Position numbers and translations under genes: made by a program
From: Deltaproteobacteria bacterium
GTDB lineage: Bacteria > JAMCPX01
Length of the DNA: 64,000 nt
Direction: 5' to 3'
Assembly (NCBI GenBank): GCA_023382265.1
Contig: JAMCPX010000022.1
Span: forward strand, 1 to 64,000
Part shown: piece after piece, positions 17,308-26,895 of the stretch
Position numbering within the stretch: the first letter of the stretch is position 1
Layout: every line of letters starts with the position of its first letter
Notes under the pieces: model-generated
What the model was told of the DNA's origin: nothing
The model's database searches: none
Seen by the model: only the letters and a program-made list of their open reading frames with translations

Positions 17308-18636
17308 TTAAAGTTTTCTGATAAATAAATTTATTTGTTCCCTGATGGATTCGTATGTGTCTTCATAAGTATAATTATGCAGAAACTCGGTATTCACCAT
17401 CATAATGTTATTATTGTACATACGTACATCTTTTGTATCCCATAGTATGTACGGCTCTGTAAAATAAATATTATCCACATACTCATCAAAAAACGGAATA
17501 AACCATTTCATATATTTAAGTACCGTATCCCTTATGGAGGATAATCTCACTATGCTGTTTTCACTTATCAAAGTAGTTATTGATAATGCAGTCATTTCAT
17601 GGCTGGCCATTTTTATGTTGTTTAAGGGATTTGCGTTTAAAAAAACAATATTGCCGTCAATAAGCGGATGATGATAGTTGAACACAAGTACTGCGTTATT
17701 AACCCTGCTGAACACCTCAGGTAATGCTTCACGCTTTATGCCGACAAATATATTATCCACATAAAATCTCTTCTTTATATTTTTACGAATATGATTATCA
17801 TCTTGAAGGATCGACATACTCTTTTCATGTATCGGTTCTAAGATGATTTTCCTCGATCTAACCGTGTCAGAGTGATCAAGAAATATATTAAAATATCTTT
17901 TATAATTTATTGATTGTACACTTCTGTCGGATATTACGTTTACATTACGGTTAATAAGTGTATCTAAAAGTAATTTTTTTAGACCGTCGTTGCCGTCGGA
18001 GATGTAGAATCTCTTTTTTAATATCTGAGGAACAACCCCGTTAATTTTGCGGGCATCGCTTTCAAAATACGGATAAACATATTTAGAAATCGAGTTAAAA
18101 AATACATTCAACGGTATGGACTTTTCTATCTCCTGATAAATGGATTTTAAAACGCGCCTTTCACCTGTCAAAAATTCATTTAATCTTATCTTATTTGACG
18201 TCCTTTTTAGCAGGCTTATGCTCTTATCTCTGTCTAATTGCCTTAGTTTGTCCTGGATATCATTGATTTTGTCTTCTTTCGTTAAGTAATCTATTAACAG
18301 ATCAGCCTCGCTCCCAAACCTTAATTTGGCTGATGGAATCATTTTTTGAATATGTGAGAAAACATCAATCCTTCTATCCGGTAAGATCACATGATAGGCA
18401 GGATTACTATACACTTCGTAATTTACATTTAATTCTTTAATAACATCCGCCGGCTCATAATAAGATATTATATTATATGGATAATATTCAAATTTATAAT
18501 TATTTATATTAAGAACCGGATTGTAATTATCGATAACCACAATAGAAATATCTGTTTTTGAAAGCTCATACGCTGATAATAAGCCGTTAATTCCCTCCGT
18601 TATAACTGCTACATCAAAAAATTTACCGGTACTCAT
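17308..18636 (-). CDS. Rossmann/FAD-like protein with degenerate dinucleotide motif
   Basis: 442 aa, ATGA overlap with purN. The N-terminus FDVAVITEGINGLLSAYELSKT, followed by SIVVIDN, has the layout of an FAD-binding beta-alpha-beta unit of amine-oxidase/phytoene-desaturase type proteins. But the usual GxGxxG reads EGINGL, so the first glycines are lost. In the middle FYISDGNDGLKKLLLDTLINR resembles the GG-x-x-x-L segment that feeds a modelled substrate site, and the last third alternates strands and helices as in these enzymes. It may be a pseudo-enzyme, or a divergent flavoprotein acting on a lipid, given the adjacent SRPBCC gene. Function unknown. Confidence 0.5.
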   Translation of the reverse strand: MSTGKFFDVAVITEGINGLLSAYELSKTDISIVVIDNYNPVLNINNYKFEYYPYNIISYYEPADVIKELNVNYEVYSNPAYHVILPDRRIDVFSHIQKMIPSAKLRFGSEADLLIDYLTKEDKINDIQDKLRQLDRDKSISLLKRTSNKIRLNEFLTGERRVLKSIYQEIEKSIPLNVFFNSISKYVYPYFESDARKINGVVPQILKKRFYISDGNDGLKKLLLDTLINRNVNVISDRSVQSINYKRYFNIFLDHSDTVRSRKIILEPIHEKSMSILQDDNHIRKNIKKRFYVDNIFVGIKREALPEVFSRVNNAVLVFNYHHPLIDGNIVFLNANPLNNIKMASHEMTALSITTLISENSIVRLSSIRDTVLKYMKWFIPFFDEYVDNIYFTEPYILWDTKDVRMYNNNIMMVNTEFLHNYTYEDTYESIREQINLFIRKL

Positions 18637-19301
18637 TGTGATTCCAATGAGTCAAAAGGATTAATAACAAATGAATCCGTCAGTTTATTGTAATCCTTCA
18701 CTAAAACTCTTCTTCCCTGTACAAAAAGCCTGCCCTCTGCATACAATTGAATAGCAACGGGATAGATAATATGTTCTTTTTCGTGTATCCTGTTGGCCAG
18801 AGTTTCTTCGGAATCAGTATCCCTTATAGGAACAACTGCCTGAATGATAATAGGGCCCGTATCGGTTCCTTCATCAACAAAATGAACAGTGCAACCTGTA
18901 AATTTTACTCCATAATCAAATGCCTTTTTTATAACATTAACCCCCGGAAATGACGGTAACAACGCTGGGTGGATATTCATGATCTTCATATAAAATGCAT
19001 TAATAAGTCTGCTCGTAATAAGTTTCATATAGCCTGCAAGCACAACAAGCTCAACATTAAAAGATCTTAATACTTTTATTATACCATCTTCCGTCTCTTC
19101 TCTCTTAATTGAAGCTTTGTAATTTACAATATGAATGGGAATATGATTGGCTCTTGCTCTTTCAAGTGCGTATGCCCCTTCATTGTCAGAGATAACCACT
19201 TCTACACTCGCATAAAGTTTTTTAGCTCTCACATTATCTATAATAGACTGAAGATTGGTTCCATTCCCTGAAACGAGCACAGCAAGTTTAATCTTACTCA
19301 T
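18633..19301 (-). CDS. purN: phosphoribosylglycinamide formyltransferase PurN
   Basis: 222 aa. Transfers formyl from 10-formyl-THF to GAR in purine synthesis. Motifs: AVLVSGNGTNLQSIIDN (phosphate loop), LVVLAGYMKLI, MNIHPALLPSFPG (catalytic Asn-x-His) and GCTVHFVDEGTDTGPII (catalytic Asp). AGGAG precedes the ATG. It follows the AgmX gene by about 70 nt on the same strand and may ride on that transcript. Confidence 0.96.
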   Translation of the reverse strand: MSKIKLAVLVSGNGTNLQSIIDNVRAKKLYASVEVVISDNEGAYALERARANHIPIHIVNYKASIKREETEDGIIKVLRSFNVELVVLAGYMKLITSRLINAFYMKIMNIHPALLPSFPGVNVIKKAFDYGVKFTGCTVHFVDEGTDTGPIIIQAVVPIRDTDSEETLANRIHEKEHIIYPVAIQLYAEGRLFVQGRRVLVKDYNKLTDSFVINPFDSLESQ

Positions 19302-19372
19302 ATATGCCTACTCCTGCATGGAGCTTTTGATTATGTGTTTCAAAAAATCAATATTATAATTATATTTTTTGT

Positions 19373-20722
19373 TTATCCCAAAGACGGTGTAAAGATAAAT
19401 GGGAATACTACATCTACAGTGCCGCCATTGTAAGGCTTTGGAAATATCCATCTTTTGATAACTATTGCAATACATTGTTCAACCTGAGGGGCGTTCATAG
19501 TTGAACGTTTTATCTGAGAGAGAGTAACAGAACCATCTGCACCTATAACAAAATGTACGGTAACCTTACCTTTTAATTCCGGATTATTCTTTAATCCCGT
19601 TTCATAGCAATACTTAATAGATGCAAGATTAGAATTTACAACCTGTCTGATTATATCGCTTGATAAACCACCTTTAACATTTAATCCCCCCTCTTCCCCG
19701 CCGGATATGGATGCGATTTTCCCACCCTTTTTTGTACCCAATCCAATATAACGGCCGCCGCCGCCAAGACCTGCGATACCTGCTCCACCACCTACAAGTC
19801 CGGCACCTCTTGCCTGCTTTAGTTCACCGGCACCGCCTGCAACTTGGAAACCGCTTATTCCCTTCAAAGCCTTATTAAGATTCATAGCAGGTGCTTGAGA
19901 TAAAACATCTCCTGTCGTTCCAGTTGATTTTCCTGTTGATACTATAAGCGCGAGCAATCCTTTTGAACTGACCTTTGCTACCATTTCTTGTCGTGTACGT
20001 GCAGCCGCCGGTTTACTACTTTTGCCTTTACCTGCTCCGCCACCCTCTTTGGGAACTTCTTTTTGCTCAGTCTGTTGCGGTGCTTGACCTTTAAATGTCT
20101 TTTTTGGCTTTGGTACCCGTATTAACAGCTTTGCCAGCCTTGGCGGTATGCCGCTAAGCTCAGTAGACGAATAAGCAGATTTTATAGTCAATGTATTAAC
20201 CATATACACAAAACCCGACATTATAATAGTCATCAAGATTAAAATTACATAAAATAATCTGGTATCTTTTGTTACATATTTCCTTTTTAACTCTCTTGGA
20301 AGCTTAGCCTTTTTGATCGTAATTGGTTTGGGTGGAGGCGGCGGGGGTACGGCAAATTCAAAATCTATATGTATATCGCCAAAATTCAGGCTGCCCTTTC
20401 CATCCTCTGATAAATAAATTACTGATTTCTTGATTTTTCCGCTTGTTCCATGCAGTCTTGCAAACTCCTTAAGATCAATAGTATTGTTACCTATCTGAAT
20501 AGTTCCGTTAAGCCATGATACAAGCCGCAGATAAAACACACCGCGCTTCTCTCCGAATAACCTGTATGATTTTGGCAAACCATTCTTACGGCATATTACA
20601 TCATTATTATTAGAAGTCCCCACTAAAAGTTTTTTATCGGTTAAATAAATAACATCAGGCCGTTCTTCACCCCTGTAAATAACCAATTTTGGTACAGCTT
20701 TTTTTGTAAGTTTATTAGCCAT
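19373..20722 (-). CDS. FHA-like/TonB-like protein with AgmX/PglI C-terminal domain
   Basis: 449 aa from ATG 20722 (MANKLTKK...), preferred because the longer frame overlaps the TolR-type gene. N-terminal 120 residues: a beta-rich FHA-like module in the cytoplasm (VIYLTDKKLLVGTSNNNDVI). Then a PPPPPPKP stretch, one membrane helix (FYVILILMTIIMSGFVYMV), a Gly/Ala-rich low-complexity periplasmic linker, and a C-terminal domain (DIIRQVVNSNLASIKYCYET, GKVTVHFVIGADGSV, IVIKRWIFPKP) of the AgmX/PglI type, which is TonB-like. Together with the TolQ/TolR genes it forms a motor-plus-transducer set, as GltG/GltJ do in Myxococcus gliding and focal-adhesion complexes. Exact orthology is not claimed. Confidence 0.8.
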   Translation of the reverse strand: MANKLTKKAVPKLVIYRGEERPDVIYLTDKKLLVGTSNNNDVICRKNGLPKSYRLFGEKRGVFYLRLVSWLNGTIQIGNNTIDLKEFARLHGTSGKIKKSVIYLSEDGKGSLNFGDIHIDFEFAVPPPPPPKPITIKKAKLPRELKRKYVTKDTRLFYVILILMTIIMSGFVYMVNTLTIKSAYSSTELSGIPPRLAKLLIRVPKPKKTFKGQAPQQTEQKEVPKEGGGAGKGKSSKPAAARTRQEMVAKVSSKGLLALIVSTGKSTGTTGDVLSQAPAMNLNKALKGISGFQVAGGAGELKQARGAGLVGGGAGIAGLGGGGRYIGLGTKKGGKIASISGGEEGGLNVKGGLSSDIIRQVVNSNLASIKYCYETGLKNNPELKGKVTVHFVIGADGSVTLSQIKRSTMNAPQVEQCIAIVIKRWIFPKPYNGGTVDVVFPFIFTPSLG

Positions 20723-20747
20723 AATTTTTATTAAAAAATATAATATA

Positions 20748-21242
20748 TCATGAGCCCTTCTGCATAACTTCAAGACTCATAGTACTATAACCTGCTTGAC
20801 CTGCCGTATACATGATCTTCTCAAGCAATTGAAACGGTATATTTTTATCTCCCTGTATCATCATTTCACCTTTAAATGGATTGGCACCTTTGCTGAGTTT
20901 TTCTAAATAAAGCCCCTTCTGTGCTTCTTTTTTCAAAGCATTGTATAGTTGCGGAAACAATAATGTTTGTGATGAGATATCAGCCTGATTGATTGTCTGT
21001 ACTTCCTTACCCTCTACAAGAATATAGCTCTCATTAACAGCAACGGTTAAAACGGCCTGCGGCTGTTTGTTTGACGTAGATGCAGGAAGTACGAGATCCT
21101 TTGCTGTTGCCCCGACGTAGCCGGTGGCAGAATAATTTTTAAGTAGAAATATTACAAGAACAGTAAACACATCTATCATTGGTGTCAAATTAAGGTTAGT
21201 TATTACGTGTCTATCTCTTTTTTTGCCTTTTATATAAGCCAT
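20748..21242 (-). CDS. TolR/ExbD-type proton-channel subunit (second copy)
   Basis: 164 aa. One N-terminal membrane helix with the conserved aspartate (LNLTPMIDVFTVLVIFLL) and a periplasmic domain ending in a helix-strand pattern (IPFQLLEKIMYTAGQAGYSTMSLEV). This domain is larger than in TolR. The start overlaps the stop of the first TolR-type gene by one base (TAATG), so translation is coupled. Two non-identical TolR subunits beside one TolQ is the AglQ/AglS-AglR arrangement of Myxococcus. Confidence 0.88.
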   Translation of the reverse strand: MAYIKGKKRDRHVITNLNLTPMIDVFTVLVIFLLKNYSATGYVGATAKDLVLPASTSNKQPQAVLTVAVNESYILVEGKEVQTINQADISSQTLLFPQLYNALKKEAQKGLYLEKLSKGANPFKGEMMIQGDKNIPFQLLEKIMYTAGQAGYSTMSLEVMQKGS

Positions 21243-21751
21243 TATCTAACAACCTCCCCTATTGAGATATTCGGGAATAATGCCATTTGTTCTTTAACCC
21301 CATTTTCTATTACAGTTGCTTGTCTTACAGTATCCATAACATGTATTAAGATATCATACTTTATATTCGGTTCTGAAAGTAATATGACATCCTCTGTGTC
21401 CGGATACATTTTTTTAATCTCAACAAGTTTGTCGGACAAAGCCTTATAATCGTACTCGTTATTCTTTAATGGAATCGGTGGTAAAATAGCGCCGCTTCCG
21501 CCTATTGTGAATCCTTTACTGTCTATTGCAACCGTTAAATTAATATTGTTTTTTTGCGGCTGCACCTTATTATTAACAACTGCGGGTGAATTCGCCGACG
21601 GCAGATTCACATTCAAGATAGCGGCAGGAGCTACAACAATCGTAGCTATAAGGAAGACAATGAGTGAAACAAGGAAGTCAATATAAGGAGTAAGGTTAAG
21701 CCCTAAGGCACCCCTATCTATATGACTTCGCGCAGATGGTTTCTCAATCAT
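21242..21751 (-). CDS. TolR/ExbD-type proton-channel subunit (first copy)
   Basis: 169 aa. N-terminal helix with conserved aspartate (LNLTPYIDFLVSLIVFLIAT) and a periplasmic ExbD fold (VILLSEPNIKYDILIHVMDTVRQA). Starts one base after the TolQ-type gene ends. With the partner subunits it would form a proton-driven channel in the inner membrane that powers the AgmX transducer. Confidence 0.9.
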   Translation of the reverse strand: MIEKPSARSHIDRGALGLNLTPYIDFLVSLIVFLIATIVVAPAAILNVNLPSANSPAVVNNKVQPQKNNINLTVAIDSKGFTIGGSGAILPPIPLKNNEYDYKALSDKLVEIKKMYPDTEDVILLSEPNIKYDILIHVMDTVRQATVIENGVKEQMALFPNISIGEVVR

Positions 21752-21752
21752 T

Positions 21753-22391
21753 TTAACCTCGTTTTAAATGTGTAATCAGGTTCATCATCTTTATAGATAA
21801 TTCATCTATTTCATCAATTATTGAGGTCTGTCTTGTAAATAAATATGAATGCGCAAGCATAAACGTTATTGCCATAAAGAGTCCAAATGCCGTATTATTC
21901 ATAGCCATTGATATACCGTACGCAAGTAAAGCAGCTTTTTGTGACGGATCAGCCGCTCCCACAGCAGCAAAAGCCTTGATAAGTCCGGTGATCGTGCCAA
22001 GTAACCCGAAAAGCGTTGAAACATTGGCAAGCATGGCAAGATAATGCGTGCGTTTTTCTACCACAGGTATTACCTCCAGTGCGCTTTCATCCACAGCATT
22101 CTGAATATTTTTGTCACTTTCATGGAAATTGATTATGGCCCGAAGGAATATTTTAGCTACCGGTGCTTTGATGGCTTCGCATAAAATTTTAGCCTCATTC
22201 ACCTTACCCTCTGTAAGGTACCTTTTAATCTTTTCCCAAAAAGTTTTACCATCAAGGTTCCATAGCAACACAAGAACTATGAACCTTTCCGCTATTATGG
22301 ATAAGCCAAAAACAGCTACAAGCAATATAGCATACATGAATGGCCCACCTTCTTTAAAAAAATTGATTAAAAAACTTAATGGCCCGCCCAT
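21753..22391 (-). CDS. MotA/TolQ/ExbB-type proton-channel protein
   Basis: 212 aa with three membrane helices. One is near residues 18-42, and two form the conserved C-terminal pair (LANVSTLFGLLGTITGLIKAFAAVG and GISMAMNNTAFGLFMAITFML). The TolQ/ExbB signatures LLGTITG and the Thr/Asn of the second pore helix are visible. The start overlaps the small exported protein gene by 16 nt. It is followed directly by two TolR-type genes, so this is the core of a proton-motive-force motor (family knowledge). Confidence 0.92.
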   Translation of the reverse strand: MGGPLSFLINFFKEGGPFMYAILLVAVFGLSIIAERFIVLVLLWNLDGKTFWEKIKRYLTEGKVNEAKILCEAIKAPVAKIFLRAIINFHESDKNIQNAVDESALEVIPVVEKRTHYLAMLANVSTLFGLLGTITGLIKAFAAVGAADPSQKAALLAYGISMAMNNTAFGLFMAITFMLAHSYLFTRQTSIIDEIDELSIKMMNLITHLKRG

Positions 22392-22684
22392 TTTTTCTCC
22401 TCCTCATTTTTAAAAGTTTTATTGTTTATTGTTTTATAAATCTTTTTAGAAAAATCTTTTGAATCAGCTTCAAGCGGATTCGCAGCATATATCTCTGTAG
22501 ATGACTTGTGAATAATATACATAGCCTGTGGTTTTGGTAACCTGCCTCTTATAAGAAAACCCGATAATTGTACATTCTCGTATGTAGATTTTTCTTTTTT
22601 ATTCTTTTCTTTCGCATAAATATTACCTGTTACAACGAACAAAGTTATAAGCAATAAGAGAATAAATCTTAAGGTTTTTCTCAT
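22376..22684 (-). CDS. small exported protein of the TolQ/TPR operon
   Basis: 102 aa. A signal peptide (residues 1-24, cleavage near NIYAKEK) is followed by a Lys-rich stretch, then YENVQLSGFLIRGRLPKPQAMYIIHK, a charged helical tail and KKWAGH. The central segment resembles short periplasmic proteins that accompany Agl/Glt-type operons (RGRLPKPQA motif), but I cannot name a family. Its start overlaps the upstream TPR gene as ATGA and its end overlaps TolQ, so it belongs to the same translation unit. Confidence 0.7.
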   Translation of the reverse strand: MRKTLRFILLLLITLFVVTGNIYAKEKNKKEKSTYENVQLSGFLIRGRLPKPQAMYIIHKSSTEIYAANPLEADSKDFSKKIYKTINNKTFKNEEEKKWAGH

Positions 22685-23679
22685 TGTTTTGCTCCATTGG
22701 ATGTAGTTGTAAAAGTTACGCTTATAGCATTTTTTAGATTTTTTATCTGTTTTTCAACTTCAATATTCCGTTTATCATTTCCCGGTAATAATGATCTATA
22801 CTTTTCCAAATACTTTATGGCTTCAGGATAATTTTTAAGGTAACCCTGTTCAAGGACAGAAAGATCATAATATGCTTCTTTGAGCCCGGGATCTATTTCT
22901 ATAGATTTCTTATATGCATAAAGTGCATCATTATAATTATTCATAAATCTATACGCCACACCAAGGTTTAAATAACAGTATGCGCAGTTTGGTTTTCTTA
23001 ATATGGCTTTACTATAATAGCTTATAGCATATTTATAATCACCGCCATCCGAATAAATGATGCCGATGTTGTTAAGTACTACAGGATCGTCCTGCTGTAT
23101 CTTAGCAGCTTTTGAGAATGACTCGAGCGCCAGATCCTTCCTTCCGAGTTTATAATATAAAATGCCGAGCTTGTTGTATATGTATGGATCATCCGGATAT
23201 CTGCTTTGAAGCTCTTTCAAAATAGATAATCCCAATTCCGATAACCCTATCTGCTGATAAGCATCTGCGATATTCTCAAGCATACTTTTATATTTGAAAT
23301 ATTTTTCGTTTAATCCCTGTATGAGTGTTATGGTTTGCTGAACATCCCCATCTTTTTCATAAGCGTTCGCTAATTCCATAACAACGTACGGGTTTCCATT
23401 GGTAGCTTTTAAACCAGCTTCGCCATAACTAATAGCCTGTTTAAAAGCCCCGGTCTCTGTTAGCCATTTTACAATATCTATGTATGCAAGCGTGAATGTA
23501 TTGTCATGCTTCAATAAATTCTTTAGTACGTCTACCGCCATATTTGTATTCCCTACCTTATACATTACCTCTGCTTTATGAAACTCGTCCATTCTGTTAA
23601 TCATATTATCGGCAAAAACAACAGATGGAATAAGTAGTATACACATTATAATTTCAATTGCAAAATGTTTTTTATACAT
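22681..23679 (-). CDS. exported TPR-repeat protein (332 aa)
   Basis: Signal peptide (residues 1-23, cleavage near VFADN). At least seven tandem 34-residue TPR units follow, clearest in YIYNKLGILYYKLGRKDLAL, VVLNNIGIIYSDGGDYKYAI, AYCYLNLGVAYRFMNNYNDAL and EAYYDLSVLEQGYLKNYPEA. It begins one base inside the stop of the 1071-aa TPR gene (TAATG). Likely a periplasmic scaffold of the TolQ/AgmX machine, similar in size and place to GltE-like proteins. That parallel is inferred from context. Confidence 0.8.
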   Translation of the reverse strand: MYKKHFAIEIIMCILLIPSVVFADNMINRMDEFHKAEVMYKVGNTNMAVDVLKNLLKHDNTFTLAYIDIVKWLTETGAFKQAISYGEAGLKATNGNPYVVMELANAYEKDGDVQQTITLIQGLNEKYFKYKSMLENIADAYQQIGLSELGLSILKELQSRYPDDPYIYNKLGILYYKLGRKDLALESFSKAAKIQQDDPVVLNNIGIIYSDGGDYKYAISYYSKAILRKPNCAYCYLNLGVAYRFMNNYNDALYAYKKSIEIDPGLKEAYYDLSVLEQGYLKNYPEAIKYLEKYRSLLPGNDKRNIEVEKQIKNLKNAISVTFTTTSNGAKQ

Positions 23680-26600
23680 TAGTCTGTCCCTAAATTTAAG
23701 GTAGTTATTCTATAGCCGTTATTCGACTCATAAAACAATAAAAACGGTCCCCTGAATCTTCTGATATACGATTCATTGTGTTCAGCAGTTATATTTATCT
23801 TCTCTGTTGATACCTGAAGTACAGGTGTCTTTAGTATATTCAATTCCCGATCCGGATATGAAAGACTGGCGTTGGGATCAAGTCTATCCAAACCTTCTTT
23901 TGCGTTAACAACATATTTATTTGTAATACCAAACTGATAAGCCTTGTTCAGCGTTTTTTTATAGATACCAATAGCGTTGTTCTTTACGGGTAAAACCTTT
24001 TCTGAAAGCACAGACATATAAATATTTTGTTCAGCATCACTTAAACCTTTCGGTACCGGTGAATTCATTACATCGGTATAAAACTGTTCATACGCGTTTG
24101 CATCAAGATACGATGCAGCAATTACGTAATGAGGCACCCCGAGATCAACTATACCTGTTAATATCTTGTTCAATTTTGCAAGCATATTGGTCTTCTCAGT
24201 AAAAACCTTTTGTAGCTTTGCGGTGGATTTAAACTTCAATGAGTTATAGAGTGCGAAGTACTCTTTTGCATTAAAAAAGCGTGCACCCGCATAGTAAAAG
24301 AGATATGGCGCATTTTCATTTGCATTAAGCTTGTCAAACTGTGATATTACCCTGTCATAGAATTTTTTAGCCTCTCTGGATGAATCAATCTCCAGCATCT
24401 TACCTGCTTTGAAACAAGCCTGAATCGATATTTTGACATCTGCAGAATTATAACATACATCTTTATAAATATTTAATGCCTTTCCCGTGTTCCCTGCTTT
24501 TGAATAGTCTTCTGCTGTAAATAAAGCGATCTTCGGTTTTTCATCTTTTGAAGCATACAGCTTTTCATATTTCCCGTATTCTGATGCGGCGTCACCATAC
24601 TGCCCGAGTTTCTCTTTTAGAATGGCAAGGTTAAACATTGCATCTTTTGCTTTATCACTCTCAGAATAATTATTAATGATTGACTCATACATCTCTATCG
24701 CTTTGTTAAATCTTAAAGCCTTTTCATACGATAATCCAAGTTCCAGCCTGGCAGAAGAAACAAATTTTGATGAGGGATAGTTTTTTATGAGTGTGTTGAA
24801 GACACTTCTTGCCTCTTTAAATCTATTTAGTTTATTAAGAACAACACCCATATTGTAAACCGCAGAATCAATGGTAATGGTTTTATCCTGCTGATTTGAA
24901 TTAATGTATGCGACGGCCTTTTTGTAATACCTGTATGCTTCTTTCCATTGAGCTTTATCGTAAGCCTTATTTGCCTTTACAAACCATAGTTTACCGAGCA
25001 CATTTTTAAGATACATGATGGCTTCATTGTTATTTCTTAAGATATTGTATTTTAACGTTTTTACAGCCCACGACTCAAGCCCTGTATCGTTTTTATCTGC
25101 TATGAATGCAGAAACAATATATTTAAGGGAATCCATGATAAGGCTGTCGTTAGGATACGTAAGGAGCAGTTTCCGAAACACTTTTATAGAATCCGTAAAA
25201 TAATCGGCTTTATATAGGACCTCTCCTGACTTGTAAAGCATCTTGGGGGAATCAGGATTTTCAGGATAAAGAGATACATACATATCGCACGCATTTACAA
25301 ATACGGTTAATTTATTATAGTATGTTGATGTGTCGGTGATATTCAAATTTTCTTCATAAGATTTGACCATATCGAACGCAGCATCACTTCTATATTTATT
25401 ATCCTCATACATAGGCGTTAGTGCTGCCTTACTGTAGAACTCACCCGCAAGTGCATAATTCTTTAACTGATAAGCTATGTCTGCATAAAAGAAATACACA
25501 ATGGGCAGCTCTTTATCACCAGGAAACTCACTAATATAGCTTTCAAGGATCTTTTGTGCACTGAGATACTGCCCGGTTGTTGGTTGTTTATGCTTTTGCT
25601 TGGGCAATGCAATAAGATCTTTTACAAGCGATAGCATCGCCTTCTTTACTAAATTTATAGCATATTTCTTTGTCGTATTCTCTTTTACACCCGCTAAAAA
25701 TGGCGAACCAACACCATAGTTTTGTATAATATTTAATCTTACGTCATTCGCGTTATTAAACTTACCTATCTTTTCGTACAACTCCATTTCACCATAAAGA
25801 GCCTCTAACGAGTCTAAGGTTTCGGGCGCATTTTGAGTTGTATAATTGTATGCCTGAATTGCAAAATCATAAAGGGCAAGCTTTGTATAAATTGCGCCTA
25901 TTTTATTCATAATCAGAGGGTAATACCTGTTCCATTTTATACTTTTTAGGAAGGCATCCGCATCCGTTGGAGGTTTGTTCTCTCCAAATATCAAGCTTAT
26001 ATACTCTATCGCTTCATTTTTCATGGACTCTCTTTTTTCTGAGCCGGCAGCCATATCTGCCCTGTTAACAACCTGGACAAAAAATGATAAAGCCTGATCA
26101 TATTTATTTTCTCTATAATATGTCCATGCTAATTTATAAAGTGCCATATCATAAAACTGGCTATTCTTATATTTCATTGCATTAGAATATGCATTCTCGG
26201 CAGAACTTAACAAATCATTATTAAAATAATACTCCCCTATCCTGAACCACACTTCCGGCATAAATGTTGATTCGGGAAACAGCTTTGTCAAAGTGATATA
26301 GCTGTCTGCAGCTTCTTTTTCGTTTCCCTCCTCACCGTAGCAGTAACCCATTAAATAGTAAGCCAGGGCGTCGTATTTGTTGTGAGGGAATTGGCTTAAA
26401 AAGCGTTTATAGAGCGATATAGAAGTACTATAGGAAATATGAGGCGGCGGGCCTGTCGATTTACCGGTTGATAGCCCTTTCTCAAATTGCCGCATGCTCT
26501 GCATAAATAGATCATTTGAATGCTCATAGTGCAGCTCAGCGAGCCTTAAGATAACATATGGTATCAGAGGTGATGACGGATACTTATTCAATATCAGGGT

Positions 26601-26894
26601 GAGACCCTTAATCTCATTTTGCCTTTTCTCGTGTTCAATCTTAACAAGACTTTCTGTTGCCTCTTTTAATGATTGCTTTGCACGATTAACAGCGTCTGCC
26701 TCCCTTCTTATGATAAAAGCATTCACATCTTTATTTAAATGTGATATCTGTTGTACTGTGTACAATATATCTATTCTCGTATCGATATCCGATTGAGAAT
26801 CACTAATCATATCCGCATTCAGTTCAGAAGTAAACGCAGAGAGGAACGCGAATACAATACATATCAATAATATAATGCGGTTTACAATATTCAT
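23679..26894 (-). CDS. very large exported TPR-repeat protein (1071 aa)
   Basis: Signal peptide at residues 1-27 (ELNADM). Nearly the whole length is TPR/Sel1-like helical repeats of YbgF type, for example PHNKYDALAYYLMGYCYGEE, STFMPEVWFRIGEYYFNN, AVYNMGVVLNKLNRFKEARS and SSARLELGLSYEKALRFNKA. The C-terminus (about the last 60 residues) is non-repeat and beta-rich. Size and context recall AgmU/GltD-like TPR proteins of Myxococcales, which form a periplasmic platform at adhesion sites (family knowledge). It is separated by one base from the 709-aa TPR gene and overlaps the next. Confidence 0.82.
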   Translation of the reverse strand: MNIVNRIILLICIVFAFLSAFTSELNADMISDSQSDIDTRIDILYTVQQISHLNKDVNAFIIRREADAVNRAKQSLKEATESLVKIEHEKRQNEIKGLTLILNKYPSSPLIPYVILRLAELHYEHSNDLFMQSMRQFEKGLSTGKSTGPPPHISYSTSISLYKRFLSQFPHNKYDALAYYLMGYCYGEEGNEKEAADSYITLTKLFPESTFMPEVWFRIGEYYFNNDLLSSAENAYSNAMKYKNSQFYDMALYKLAWTYYRENKYDQALSFFVQVVNRADMAAGSEKRESMKNEAIEYISLIFGENKPPTDADAFLKSIKWNRYYPLIMNKIGAIYTKLALYDFAIQAYNYTTQNAPETLDSLEALYGEMELYEKIGKFNNANDVRLNIIQNYGVGSPFLAGVKENTTKKYAINLVKKAMLSLVKDLIALPKQKHKQPTTGQYLSAQKILESYISEFPGDKELPIVYFFYADIAYQLKNYALAGEFYSKAALTPMYEDNKYRSDAAFDMVKSYEENLNITDTSTYYNKLTVFVNACDMYVSLYPENPDSPKMLYKSGEVLYKADYFTDSIKVFRKLLLTYPNDSLIMDSLKYIVSAFIADKNDTGLESWAVKTLKYNILRNNNEAIMYLKNVLGKLWFVKANKAYDKAQWKEAYRYYKKAVAYINSNQQDKTITIDSAVYNMGVVLNKLNRFKEARSVFNTLIKNYPSSKFVSSARLELGLSYEKALRFNKAIEMYESIINNYSESDKAKDAMFNLAILKEKLGQYGDAASEYGKYEKLYASKDEKPKIALFTAEDYSKAGNTGKALNIYKDVCYNSADVKISIQACFKAGKMLEIDSSREAKKFYDRVISQFDKLNANENAPYLFYYAGARFFNAKEYFALYNSLKFKSTAKLQKVFTEKTNMLAKLNKILTGIVDLGVPHYVIAASYLDANAYEQFYTDVMNSPVPKGLSDAEQNIYMSVLSEKVLPVKNNAIGIYKKTLNKAYQFGITNKYVVNAKEGLDRLDPNASLSYPDRELNILKTPVLQVSTEKINITAEHNESYIRRFRGPFLLFYESNNGYRITTLNLGTD

Positions 26895-26895
26895 G

